Source: Mesorhizobium sp. LSHC420B00 (lineage in GTDB: Bacteria; Pseudomonadota; Alphaproteobacteria; Rhizobiales; Rhizobiaceae). Taken from it: a stretch of 41,672 nt of DNA. Shown in pieces: positions 24,730-33,545 of the stretch. The position numbers and the translations under genes were made by a program. The stretch lies in the NCBI RefSeq assembly GCF_000503055.1, contig NZ_AYVY01000002.1, forward strand, positions 626,751 through 668,422, read 5' to 3'. Every line of letters begins with the position of its first letter. Positions within the stretch are counted from its first letter, which is position 1. The notes beneath the pieces are model-generated. The model was not told the origin of the DNA and did no database searches. It saw nothing but the letters and a program-made list of their open reading frames with translations.

Positions 24730-25902
24730 TCAACAGGCAGCGTCGGAATGCGTCGTCAAGATCGACGAGAGTCTTTGACCAACCTCGTCGAGCACCACCG
24801 ACCACGCGCGCCCTTCCTTACGAATGACGACGCCCTTCGGATACCAGGGCGTTCGATCGCCGATGACTGGCCACGCCGTCTGAAAATTGTCGTCGATCAG
24901 GAAAATAGTCGGAATACCAAGTGCTCCGGATAGATGAGCCGCCGTGTTGCTGATCGTCACGACGGCATCGAGCGCTGCGACCTGTGCAGCGAACCGGTCC
25001 ATATCGACCATCTGGTCAACGCTGTCGTCATAGATAAGACGCGCGTCATTGCCATTGCGCAGGCGCCGCAGCGCCGGCTTGATCTGTCCGTACTGAAGCG
25101 AAACGAATGTCGCTTGTGTCTGGGCGATGAACCGTGCCCATTCGGGGAAGTCAGGCACGTCCTTGGTGTGGGATTTGCTACCCCAGGAGAGGCCGACCAG
25201 CGGCAGATCCGTGATCGAGCGATAATGCTTGCGGAATGTCTCGACGAGCCCAGGATCTGCTCGCAGCGGCACGAAGTCGGCGGCAAGTTTCTCGGCATCG
25301 CGTCCGAACACCCAGGCGAGATCTTCGAAGGTCGCATGTTTGTCGCCGATCACATCCTGCTGCGCCGGGACCACGGTCGCCTTCGGGAACGTTCGCTGCA
25401 GAATTGATATGAGCCGCGGCTCTGCCCGAATTGTTGCACTTTGCGCATAGGCAGCGGCGGCGCCGGCCAGTCGCGCGTGGCGGATAACCCGGCCAAGGCT
25501 GCGCGGGTCATCCTCCACAAGATCGATCAGCAGTGTATCCGAACCGAGGTTCTCCCCGGTCCACTCGTTGGCATTTTTCCCCTTCCGCAGCCGGCGAGCG
25601 GTAAGCCGTAGCTCGGCCGCCCGGGCGAAGTTGCCCAGCCGTTCGAAGGCCTGTCCTGCCTTCTGCATCAGCTCGGCGTTGCGGGAACGGTCAGCCATGA
25701 TGGCCATTTCATTGATACTTGCTTCAAGGCCTGTCCAGTCCCTGCGCGCGATCAGCGCGTCGGCCTTGGCCTGCAGCTCAAGAACGGAATGAGGCTTGGA
25801 GCCGGCAAACAATGTCCGCGCGGCCTTTGTGTATCGGCGCAATCGCAGGCCTATCCCAGCAATCACATACCTGACATAGGAACCGTGATAAAAACTGGTC
25901 AT
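24730..25902 (-). CDS. TPR/GT9-like glycosyltransferase-fold protein, paralogue 1
   Basis: A protein of 390 residues from the ATG at 25902, five bases behind the stop of the ABC exporter. The helical N-terminal part (DWTGLEASINEMAIMADRSR, then AELMQKAGQAFERLGNFARAA) resembles TPR-like repeats. The C-terminal domain has LPLVGLSWGSKSHTKDVP, TFVSLQYGQIKPAL, VDQMVDMDRFAAQVAALDAV and ISNTAAHLSGALGIPTIFLI. These match the GT9-like domains seen behind TPR repeats in uncharacterised glycosyltransferases. It is the first of three tandem copies that probably share a transcript with the exporter. No signal peptide is visible, so a cytoplasmic role before export is inferred. Confidence 0.8.
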   Translation of the reverse strand: MTSFYHGSYVRYVIAGIGLRLRRYTKAARTLFAGSKPHSVLELQAKADALIARRDWTGLEASINEMAIMADRSRNAELMQKAGQAFERLGNFARAAELRLTARRLRKGKNANEWTGENLGSDTLLIDLVEDDPRSLGRVIRHARLAGAAAAYAQSATIRAEPRLISILQRTFPKATVVPAQQDVIGDKHATFEDLAWVFGRDAEKLAADFVPLRADPGLVETFRKHYRSITDLPLVGLSWGSKSHTKDVPDFPEWARFIAQTQATFVSLQYGQIKPALRRLRNGNDARLIYDDSVDQMVDMDRFAAQVAALDAVVTISNTAAHLSGALGIPTIFLIDDNFQTAWPVIGDRTPWYPKGVVIRKEGRAWSVVLDEVGQRLSSILTTHSDAAC

Positions 25903-25907
25903 CGCCG

Positions 25908-27713
25908 TCAGCGCAAAACGCTTTGCCGCAGCTGCTTGCTGCCCTCGACGATCGGGCCGGACGCCTCCAGGTGAAAGATCGAGCGATAAATTTCGCTGCG
26001 CCTGGCAAGCTCGTCATGAGTCCCGGCGTCCGCCAGAATGCCAGCGTCAAACACCAGGATGCGATCGGCTGCCTTGATGGTTGAAAGCCTGTGCGCAATG
26101 CAGATCACCGTGCGCTCGAATGCATCGTCGAAAGCAGCCTCCATGACCGCCCGTTCGTTTTCGCCGTCAAGCGCGGACGTTGCTTCATCATAGACGATTA
26201 CCGGAGCATTCTTGAGCAGCGCGCGCGCGATGGCGACGCGTTGTTTCTGCCCGCCCGACAGGTTGGTGCCACTCGGCCCGACAAGAGTGTCGAGCCCGTT
26301 TTCAAGGCTGGAGGAAAAGCTGGTGACCCGGGCGAGGTCCGCCGCGGACTCGATTTCCTGATCGGTGGCGCCCGGGCGTCCGTCGCGGATGTTGTCGCGG
26401 ATCGAGCCTTCGAACAGGAAGACATCCTGTGACACCAGTGCGATATTGTCGCGAACGTCGGCGAGGCCGATCTTGGAAATGTCCTTTCCGTCGATGAGGA
26501 TCCGGCCCTTGTCCGGCTCAATGAGGCGCAGGATCAGATTGACGATGGTGGTCTTGCCGGCGCCGGAGCGGCCGACGATCGCCAGCTTCTCACGGGGCCG
26601 TACCTCGAAGGAAACGCCGTGCAGCGCCGGGCTGTTGCCTTCGTAGGAGAAGGCCACATCTTCAAAACGGATACCGCCCTCGACATCGGTGAGGCGCTCG
26701 CCGGCGGTTGCGAGTTGTCGCTGCTCGGGCGTATCGATCAAATCATACATCTGCTCAACCGCCACCATCTGCTTCTGGATATCGACATTGACGCGGGCCA
26801 GCCGCTTGGCGGGCTCATAGGCAAGCAGAAAGGCCGTTATGAAGGCCATGAACTCGCCCGGGGTCTTGCCGTTGCCGAGGGTCTGCCAACTGGCATAAAT
26901 GACGAACAGCCCGATGATCACGCCGCCGCCGGTCTCCATCAACGGACTCATCAACGCTGACGTCCGGTTTATCTGGATGCCGCGCCTTTCCATCTTGCCG
27001 ACGGCCTTTGCGAAGCTGGCGACCGCCTTGTCTTCGAGCTGAAAGGACTTGATGGTCCGGATACCTTCGACGGCTTCCGTGCCGATCGACTGGACCAGTG
27101 CAGCCAACTCCGTCTCGCCCCTTGCCAGCGCCTTGAGCTTCCTGGTTATGGCGCCCACCGACAGGAACAGCAGCGGCAGAACCGCCACGGATATCAGCGA
27201 CATCATCGGATCCTGCTTGACCATGACGCTTGCCAGGCCAATCAGCGTCAGCACATCGGAGACGGTGCTGCTCGTGAGCGTCAGAATAACGGATGACCCG
27301 GCGCGCGCGTTGAACATGATCTTGGAGACGAATTTCGCCGGATGCTGATTGGCGAAACGACCGATGTCGAAACGCACCATTCGAGAAAACTGGCGGTTTT
27401 GCAGGTCCGAGACGATAGCCCGGCGAATCTTTCCCGTCGTGATGGTCTGGCAATAGGCGGCTATGCCCTTAACCAGGAAAATGCCGATGATTACGGCGCT
27501 GATACCCCATGCGGCGGCAGCGTTGCGTTCCACATAGATGCTATTGACCATGGTGCTCATGATCCAAGCCGACGCGGCGGTCGTCGCCGCAACGGCGATC
27601 GAACACAGCAAACCGGCGAGATACAGCGTTTTGTGCGGCGGCAGGTTCTCGATGATCAGACGCTTAACCAGCGGGTATGCCAGCACCGCCGAAATTCGTC
27701 TCTTTGCGCTCAT
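25908..27713 (-). CDS. MsbA/HlyB-like ABC exporter (fused membrane and ATPase domains)
   Basis: The protein has 601 residues from the ATG at 27713 (MSAKRRISAVLAYP) with a GGGAAATGG site. The longest frame (27812) has an unconvincing extra N-terminus. The membrane domain (about residues 25-320) has hydrophobic segments such as LAGLLCSIAVAATTAASAWI and GVIIGLFVIYASW. The ATPase domain has Walker A (IVGRSGAGKTTIVNLILR), the Q-loop (LVSQDVFLFEGSIRDNI), the signature (LSGGQKQRVAIARALL), Walker B (PVIVYDEATSALD) and the switch His (IAHRLSTIKAA). Homologues flip lipid A, glycolipids or other hydrophobic substrates. Being first in the minus-strand glycan unit, it probably flips a lipid-linked saccharide. 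Confidence 0.9.
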   Translation of the reverse strand: MSAKRRISAVLAYPLVKRLIIENLPPHKTLYLAGLLCSIAVAATTAASAWIMSTMVNSIYVERNAAAAWGISAVIIGIFLVKGIAAYCQTITTGKIRRAIVSDLQNRQFSRMVRFDIGRFANQHPAKFVSKIMFNARAGSSVILTLTSSTVSDVLTLIGLASVMVKQDPMMSLISVAVLPLLFLSVGAITRKLKALARGETELAALVQSIGTEAVEGIRTIKSFQLEDKAVASFAKAVGKMERRGIQINRTSALMSPLMETGGGVIIGLFVIYASWQTLGNGKTPGEFMAFITAFLLAYEPAKRLARVNVDIQKQMVAVEQMYDLIDTPEQRQLATAGERLTDVEGGIRFEDVAFSYEGNSPALHGVSFEVRPREKLAIVGRSGAGKTTIVNLILRLIEPDKGRILIDGKDISKIGLADVRDNIALVSQDVFLFEGSIRDNIRDGRPGATDQEIESAADLARVTSFSSSLENGLDTLVGPSGTNLSGGQKQRVAIARALLKNAPVIVYDEATSALDGENERAVMEAAFDDAFERTVICIAHRLSTIKAADRILVFDAGILADAGTHDELARRSEIYRSIFHLEASGPIVEGSKQLRQSVLR

Positions 27714-28238
27714 TCCATTTCCCGATGCGATGTGCGTTGGTACCGGAGGGCCTCTGCTCTCTGCCGACCCGCACGATTTCGGGACGCCGCTTGAGCATCC
27801 GCGATAGTTCATATCCTATTCCATGTCTGTGGCTTCGTTCGGAGCCGCAGTCAATGCCGAACCCGACTCATTGAATGGCGACCGTCAAGGCTGCCGCACG
27901 GGCTCAATCGGCTCGGTGATACGCCGCGTCCTTGACAAGCTTTGTTCCTTCGGCTCAATCGTTTGCCAATAGCTTGGGTGCATTCTCGTGGTGGGCGAAA
28001 ATAGTGTCTGACATTCACAACGTGCCCTCCAAGAGGGCTGCGACCAATGGTTGGTTTTCCGACTTGGTGTGTGCATCGACGTTCTTTGGGGTGGTATTTC
28101 CCGTCGGATTTGCACGCCGGTTGGTCAGAGTGATCTGCCGACGGCTCCAAAGAACGCATTCCAATGATACATTTTGGATTGAACGAAGAACCAAGAACGA
28201 TTTGAACTCGATGACCAATCAGTTTTGAAGACAATATT
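27714..28238. promoter_or_regulatory. 525-base divergent promoter region of the glycan block
   Basis: This spacer lies between the exporter (minus) and the carbamoyltransferase (plus) and should hold both promoters. The side towards 28150-28238 is AT-rich compared with the surrounding genes. Reading frames in it are short or of improbable composition, and no gene is supported. No clear operator repeats or promoter boxes were found. Confidence 0.5.
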
Positions 28239-30077
28239 ATGACCAATATATTGGGCATATCGGCTTTCTACCACGACAGCGCGGCCTCCCTCGTCGTCGA
28301 CGGCGCCATCATTTCGGCGGCCCAGGAGGAGCGGTTCACCCGTCGAAAAGCCGACGAACGCTTCCCCTCAAACGCCATTCGGTCCGTTTTGCAGACCGGC
28401 GGTGTCTTGCTGAAGGATGTGGACTACGTCGTATTCTATGAAAAGCCGCTGCTAAAATTTTCGCGTCTGCTTGAAACCTATCTCGACGCCGCTCCTAGCG
28501 GATTCGATTCATTCCGAAAGGCGATGCCCGCTTGGCTGACGGGAAAATTATTTCAGAAGAGGATCATTTTCGACGAACTCCGCAGAATCGACCGCGGCTT
28601 CAAGGATCCATCCCGGATCCTTTTTTCCGAACACCACGTGAGCCACGCGGCCAGCGCGTTTTTCCCGTCGCCCTTTAACGAAGCTGTGGTTTTGACTCTC
28701 GACGGCGTTGGCGAGAAAGCAACCACGACAGTTGCGATCGGCAGGGGCGCAACTCTCGATGTCGTGCGGGAATTGCGGTTTCCGCATTCGCTCGGGCTTC
28801 TATACGCAGCGTTCTGTTATTATCTCGGCTTCAAGATAAACAGTGGCGAATACAAGGTGATGGGGCTGGCCCCCTATGGTGTGCCTCGGTTCAAATCGCT
28901 GATCCTGGAAAAGCTGGTCGACCTGAAGGAGGACGGAACCTTCCGTCTCGACCAAAGCTATTTCGCGTATGCCACTGGACTGAAAATGACGAACGCACGG
29001 TTCGCCAGCCTCTTCGGACAGCCGGTAAGGCGCCCTGATACCGATCCGTTAACTGATTTTCACATGGACGTTGCCGCGTCCATCCAAGCCGTCGCCGATG
29101 AGATCGTTCTTCGGCTGACCCGCAGCTTGGCACGAGATTTTGCAATTCCCAATCTGTGCATGGCCGGCGGTGTGGCGCTTAACTGCGTGGCGAACGGCAA
29201 AGTGCTCAGAGATGGTGCCTTCAAGAGAATCTGGGTTCAGCCCGCAGCCGGCGACGCAGGAGGCTCGCTTGGGGCAGCACTCGCCGCCTGGCATCTTAAA
29301 CTCGGCGGTGAGCGGGTTATAGCCAAGCAAGATTCCATGAAAGGGAGTTATCTCGGTCCGGAATTCGGTCAGAGCGAGATCGAAGCGCAACTCAGCCGAG
29401 CCAAAGCCGTTTTCGAAGTCATGCCAACCGACCAACTGATCGATGCCACGGCTGCGGCGCTGGCCGACGGCAAGGCGGTGGGGTGGTTCCAGGGCAGGAT
29501 GGAATTCGGACCACGGGCGCTTGGCAACAGATCCATCCTTGCAGATCCGCGGTCGGACCATATGCAGAAGACGCTCAATCTCAAGGTCAAGTTTCGCGAG
29601 AGTTTTCGTCCGTTCGCCCCCTCAGTCCTGTCGGCACATGTGTCGGACTGGTTCGATCTGGAGGGTGAATCGCCTTATATGCTCCTCGTTGCTCCGGTTA
29701 AGCAGAGCCGTCACCGCGCGATGACTGCATCCGAGGCCGCTATGTTCGGAATAGACAAGCTGAACGTCCGTCGGTCCGAGATTCCTGCCGTCACGCATGT
29801 CGACTATTCGGCCAGGATTCAGACGGTGCACGTCGAGACCAACCCGCTATACCACGCGTTGATCACCCGGTTTGAAGCGCTTACCGGCTGTCCTGTCTTG
29901 GTGAACACCAGTTTCAATGTGCGCAGCGAGCCGATCGTATGTTCCCCGACGGATGCTTTTCGCTGCTTCATGGGAACGGATCTGGACGTGCTGGTGGCTG
30001 GTAACTGCGTTCTCCATAAGCCGAAGCAGGATTCCGCCCTCGCAATGGACTACCGCGGTGAGTTTGAGCCCGATTGA
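28239..30077 (+). CDS. NodU/CmcH-family carbamoyltransferase
   Basis: A protein of 612 residues from the ATG at 28239. The N-terminal Kae1-like domain has ILGISAFYHDSAASLVVDG, the metal-binding HHVSHAASAFFPSPF, LTLDGVGEKATTTVAIGRG, and CMAGGVALNCVANGKVLRDG followed by GDAGGSLGAALA. The C-terminal YrdC-like domain has GWFQGRMEFGPRALGNRSIL and VNTSFNVRSEPIVCSPTDAF. The enzyme transfers carbamoyl from carbamoyl phosphate through a carbamoyl-adenylate to a hydroxyl group. Rhizobial NodU does this on Nod factors, CmcH on cephem antibiotics. Here no nod genes are near, and the neighbours suggest a surface sugar. The SGNH hydrolase gene follows after 36 bases. Confidence 0.93.
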   Translation: MTNILGISAFYHDSAASLVVDGAIISAAQEERFTRRKADERFPSNAIRSVLQTGGVLLKDVDYVVFYEKPLLKFSRLLETYLDAAPSGFDSFRKAMPAWLTGKLFQKRIIFDELRRIDRGFKDPSRILFSEHHVSHAASAFFPSPFNEAVVLTLDGVGEKATTTVAIGRGATLDVVRELRFPHSLGLLYAAFCYYLGFKINSGEYKVMGLAPYGVPRFKSLILEKLVDLKEDGTFRLDQSYFAYATGLKMTNARFASLFGQPVRRPDTDPLTDFHMDVAASIQAVADEIVLRLTRSLARDFAIPNLCMAGGVALNCVANGKVLRDGAFKRIWVQPAAGDAGGSLGAALAAWHLKLGGERVIAKQDSMKGSYLGPEFGQSEIEAQLSRAKAVFEVMPTDQLIDATAAALADGKAVGWFQGRMEFGPRALGNRSILADPRSDHMQKTLNLKVKFRESFRPFAPSVLSAHVSDWFDLEGESPYMLLVAPVKQSRHRAMTASEAAMFGIDKLNVRRSEIPAVTHVDYSARIQTVHVETNPLYHALITRFEALTGCPVLVNTSFNVRSEPIVCSPTDAFRCFMGTDLDVLVAGNCVLHKPKQDSALAMDYRGEFEPD

Positions 30078-30113
30078 GCACGCGCACGAAAGGCGTTGCT
30101 ACATGGTGTCGAG

Positions 30114-31172
30114 ATGAACGTGGTTAAAAAGCAACTTTGGAGAGCGCGGCGCACTTTGCGCAAAGGCCTCATTATGCTTCTAGGCGATAGGGCGCTGCTC
30201 CAGATCGGTTTCCCAGGCTTGATTGCCAAATGGGCTGGTTGCCCGACACCTTTGGTTCGGCCAAACCCCTATACCCTATATGAGCTGAATCCTGTGTGGC
30301 ACTCGGGCAACGGCAGATCGAGACACAATAGCCTGGGCTTCCGGGGCCCGGAAACCGCCATGCCGAAGCCGGAGCAATGTCTAAGAGTTGTCTGTATGGG
30401 AGAATCGTCTACTTATTGTACCGGAATAGAAGACGATAGCCGTACTTATCCGCACCGGCTGGGCGAATACCTGAGGGATCTGAAACCGGGAGTCGAAATT
30501 GACATCGTCAACGCAGGAGTTGGCGGATATACCTCGGTCGAGAACGTTTTGAGACTTCTTTTCCACGTAGCACCATTGTCACCTAATCTTATCGTATACT
30601 ACTATACCCACAATGATGTTCATCCTCGGCGACTGGAAGGACTGTCTCGAGACTACAACCAGTATTCCTGCTCCTGGTTCGAGCCACCGTCAGGTGGCGG
30701 GCTTTCGGGTTGGTTCAAAAGACGGCAAAATCTGGCGACCGCGTATGTCGGGAACATTGTTCGACGTCGAGGCGATGGACGTCGAAATTCGAAGCACATT
30801 GCGCACAATCCACCAGACGCGTTTCGTGCGAACTTTAGTGCACTGGTCGTCCTCGCAAAGGCAGCCGGAGCCTCGGTTCTCTTCGTAAACCCCAATTATC
30901 GGCAGGAAGACCCAAACGATCCCGCTGCAAACGCGGTTTGGGAACACAGACGCATTGTGGAAGACATAGCCGAGCGAACCGGCGCCTCGGTCGTTGATCT
31001 CCATGGATCGTTGCCTTACCTTTGCCAACGCAGCGAGACTTTGGATAGAAATTATTACGACGAGGTGCATTTCACCGAGAAGGGAGCGGATTCCGCTGCC
31101 AGGATTGTTGCCAACGCGATTATGGAACAGGGTCTTCTGAACTTTTCCAAAGAGAAACCTCTAATATACTGA
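30114..31172 (+). CDS. SGNH/GDSL-family hydrolase (possible acyltransferase or esterase)
   Basis: The protein has 352 residues from the ATG at 30114; a TTG at 30096 is in frame but only two bases behind GAAAGG. The SGNH blocks are visible: block I with nucleophile Ser in VVCMGESSTYCTGIED, a Gly in NAGVGGYTSVENV (block II), Asn in YYYTHNDVHP (block III) and the Asp/His pair in YYDEVHFTEKG (block V). The N-terminus (KKQLWRARRTLRKGLIMLLG) is basic with a short hydrophobic stretch but no clear cleavable signal. SGNH proteins beside NodU/CmcH-type carbamoyltransferases are a recurrent pair in bacterial glycan loci. It may remove or add acyl or carbamoyl groups. Confidence 0.85.
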   Translation: MNVVKKQLWRARRTLRKGLIMLLGDRALLQIGFPGLIAKWAGCPTPLVRPNPYTLYELNPVWHSGNGRSRHNSLGFRGPETAMPKPEQCLRVVCMGESSTYCTGIEDDSRTYPHRLGEYLRDLKPGVEIDIVNAGVGGYTSVENVLRLLFHVAPLSPNLIVYYYTHNDVHPRRLEGLSRDYNQYSCSWFEPPSGGGLSGWFKRRQNLATAYVGNIVRRRGDGRRNSKHIAHNPPDAFRANFSALVVLAKAAGASVLFVNPNYRQEDPNDPAANAVWEHRRIVEDIAERTGASVVDLHGSLPYLCQRSETLDRNYYDEVHFTEKGADSAARIVANAIMEQGLLNFSKEKPLIY

Positions 31173-31204
31173 CGTATACGAGAGAAAAACTATGAATGTT
31201 TTCC

Positions 31205-31339
31205 ATGAATAGTATATTTTTTTGGACATCCGCTGCTTTGCTGGTTGTAGCCGCAATAGCATTGGTGCGGATGGTCATAAAAAAACGAGGAAAAGCTGAC
31301 GAGGAAGCTGAGCCGGAGGACAATTACCCTCTCTGGTAG
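31205..31339 (+). CDS. 44-residue single-helix membrane protein in carbamoyltransferase operon
   Basis: ATG at 31205 gives a product with one N-terminal hydrophobic helix (residues 4-22, IFFWTSAALLVVAAIALVR), a basic RMVIKKRGK boundary and an acidic tail (ADEEAEPEDNYPLW). The charge pattern puts the tail in the cytoplasm. It has no ribosome site of its own. A GAGAG site instead serves a 6-codon frame (31192-31212), whose stop overlaps this start, so translation is probably by reinitiation. It lies 32 bases after the SGNH gene. Small membrane proteins often accompany carbamoyltransferase/SGNH pairs, but this one is not matched to a named family. Confidence 0.6.
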   Translation: MNSIFFWTSAALLVVAAIALVRMVIKKRGKADEEAEPEDNYPLW

Positions 31340-31620
31340 GCCCTAATCCCTCGGTCTGCCTTGGGTTACGCCAGACGTGCGCGAGAGAGATCCCCCGGTC
31401 CCAAGGGCGCGGCTCATGTTGCGTTGCCGATCCACCAAAGGCGATTTCTGCACAACTGTCGGGGTCAGCGGACAGCCCGACAGACGCCTCAATGAAGCGT
31501 GAAGCGGAACCAGACTGCGCCGCGACAACATGCGCCAAAAGAACCGCATCTGAGGTCTGACGTCGTTCGAATAGTCAATCTTGAATCCTTCTGATTGCAG
31601 CTAGCCGGGAAGCGGACTAC

Positions 31621-32697
31621 ATGTCCGGCATTGCGGTTGGGGCCAGCTGTGACCACTATGGAGCGACTGTGCCATTTCTGGAGCGAGTTAAACGAAGGTA
31701 CCTTCGGATACGCAATCGACTCGGATACGCCAAACCTGTCCGTCTGATGGCGTCGGATAAATTGAACGCGAAGTATGGCGACTTTGTAAGCTCTGGCGCC
31801 ATTACTATACGCAAGACCCCCGTATTAACTTCTGACGATATATTCTTCACGATGGGGAGTTGCTTTGCGCAGGAAATTCGACGCGCGTTGACAAACAGAC
31901 GCATCGCATGCGTCCCGTCCTACGGAAATATCAGCTTCGACCCCGCGGAGGCCATTGTAGATGAGCTGCCTCGGCAGGAACATATGAACTTCTACAACAC
32001 TTTCACTGTTCGCCTCCAGCTCGAGCAAATGCTTGGCGTGTGGGATCAGGCAGACGACGACTGGTGGCAGGTCAAGAAACGCGTCCCTTGGGGCTCGGCC
32101 AGCTTTCAGGACCCGTATCGGCGCGGTATTTTCGCCAAATCTCCGGAAGTTCTCAAAGAGGTGATCGGGAGCGTAAACCGGGAAATGCGGGCTGGCTTCG
32201 ATGCCGCCACGGCATTCATATTCACCTTTGGAATGACCGAGGTCTTCATCAACAAGGCCAGTGGCAAAGCAGCAGCGCAGAAGCCGCTCTATCTCGGCGG
32301 CGGCGGAATGCAGGAAACAACGCTTCACGTCAGCAGCTTTCAGGAAAACTACGCCAACGTGATGGCTGCCGTGGACATGGTCCGTGAACGCAAACCCGAT
32401 GCGCCGATAATTCTCACGGTCTCACCGGTTGCATTGGCGCGCACATTTCAGGACGCGGATGTCGTCACCGCGAGCACTGAAGGCAAGTCCGTTCTTCGCG
32501 CCGTGCTTGGTCAAGTCTGCCGGGAACGGGACAATGTCCATTATCTTCCCTCGTTCGAGCTTGTCACCTATGGGGGCCTTGCTCGTAGCTACAGAGAGGA
32601 CTTGCGGCACGTAAAGAACTCAGTCGTCGACGAGATCGTTGAGCAGTTCTTCAATGCCTATTTTGCTCCGTCTCAGGTGCCATCAAGCGAGAATTGA
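31621..32697 (+). CDS. GSCFA-domain protein
   Basis: A protein of 358 residues. The defining motif FFTMGSCFAQEIRRAL is near residues 75-90. AFIFTFGMTEVFINKASGK, SFQENYANVMAAVDMVRERK and PIILTVSPVALARTFQDADV are also typical of the GSCFA family, which has an SGNH-like fold and is often found in polysaccharide and capsule loci. The catalytic function is not known. The start could be the ATG at 31621 (AAGCGGA site) or the ATG at 31747, with the longer form more likely. It is 281 bases after the small membrane gene and is the last plus-strand gene of the unit. Confidence 0.88.
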   Translation: MSGIAVGASCDHYGATVPFLERVKRRYLRIRNRLGYAKPVRLMASDKLNAKYGDFVSSGAITIRKTPVLTSDDIFFTMGSCFAQEIRRALTNRRIACVPSYGNISFDPAEAIVDELPRQEHMNFYNTFTVRLQLEQMLGVWDQADDDWWQVKKRVPWGSASFQDPYRRGIFAKSPEVLKEVIGSVNREMRAGFDAATAFIFTFGMTEVFINKASGKAAAQKPLYLGGGGMQETTLHVSSFQENYANVMAAVDMVRERKPDAPIILTVSPVALARTFQDADVVTASTEGKSVLRAVLGQVCRERDNVHYLPSFELVTYGGLARSYREDLRHVKNSVVDEIVEQFFNAYFAPSQVPSSEN

Positions 32698-32780
32698 TAC
32701 CCCTGCCCTGCCGATTTCCATCATGGCTTTCGGCGACGTCCTCGCTTCATCCGATGGAGAGCCGCCGCAACCATTCAGGA

Positions 32781-33518
32781 CTAGCTTGCCTTTACGACAA
32801 TCGCCTGCCCCGTTGGAAGTTCGATAATGCCTTCCGGGCGGTTTTCGAAGAATTGGTCAAAGGCCTTTCGGGCTCCAGGACAGAGCGCGGAGCCGTAGTC
32901 ATCGCATATGATGATGCCATGTGCGCACACCCGATCGTAGAAGAAGGCAAGCGCGTCACGCGTCGGCTCGTATAGATCGACGTCAATATGGACCAGGGCG
33001 AAACGCCGGTCGGCTACGCTGGGAAAAGTTTCCGGTATCCATCCCACATGAAAAGTTGTGTTGCCGAAGTCCGAAATATTCTCTCTGGCTACCCTCTCGT
33101 CAGTGCTGAGATCGCCGGACTTCCACGGCGTTTGGCCGTTTCGCTTGCGATCCTCTGCGGTCGGCTCCGAGAGGCCGGCGAACGAGTCGAAAAGGTGATA
33201 GTGCCGTGGCCGAAGATCGCTCATCAGCATGAATATCGTCGACCGGCCTTGCCTTACGCCGCATTCGGCCACATCGCCGTCGATCCGCTCGATCGATCGT
33301 AGGCAGCTTTGCAGGACAAAAGCTCGCGGATCTGGAATCCCGCGGATGTTTTTGACCCGCTGCAGTGCCTTGCGGAAAAATGGCTGGTCCTTCCAGACCA
33401 TATGGCTGGAATAGACATAGAAGCCGTATCTGTCCGCCTTCTTCTGTGCGATCTTATACCAAGCCACGCCTCGGCGTTTGTTTGAAAAAACAGCAAGTGC
33501 CGCGTCTCTCAATTTCAC
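32781..33518 (-). CDS. TylF/MycF-like O-methyltransferase
   Basis: The protein has 245 residues from the GTG at 33518, six bases behind a perfect GGAGG site. The longer frame from 33578 is disfavoured because its start lies inside a 16-base-pair hairpin. GDVAECGVRQGRSTIFMLM is the SAM-binding segment, HYHLFDSFAGLSEPT follows, and LVHIDVDLYEPTRDALAFFY and HGIIICDDYGS hold the metal-binding acids and general base. TylF/MycF enzymes methylate sugar hydroxyls (mycinose, for example); relatives in LPS and capsule loci methylate O-antigen sugars. It converges on the GSCFA gene. A strong inverted repeat lies 28 bases upstream of the start. Confidence 0.88.
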   Translation of the reverse strand: MKLRDAALAVFSNKRRGVAWYKIAQKKADRYGFYVYSSHMVWKDQPFFRKALQRVKNIRGIPDPRAFVLQSCLRSIERIDGDVAECGVRQGRSTIFMLMSDLRPRHYHLFDSFAGLSEPTAEDRKRNGQTPWKSGDLSTDERVARENISDFGNTTFHVGWIPETFPSVADRRFALVHIDVDLYEPTRDALAFFYDRVCAHGIIICDDYGSALCPGARKAFDQFFENRPEGIIELPTGQAIVVKAS

Positions 33519-33545
33519 CTGTATCCTCCAGCATTCGGTATGTGT

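Noticed and set aside
28239..30077. Nod-factor biosynthesis (nodU)
   Set aside because: No nod box and no other nod genes are present; the neighbours point to a general surface-glycan carbamoyltransferase.
31340..31620. A possible gene between the 44-residue protein and GSCFA
   Set aside because: Only antisense frames without ribosome sites or family features are present.
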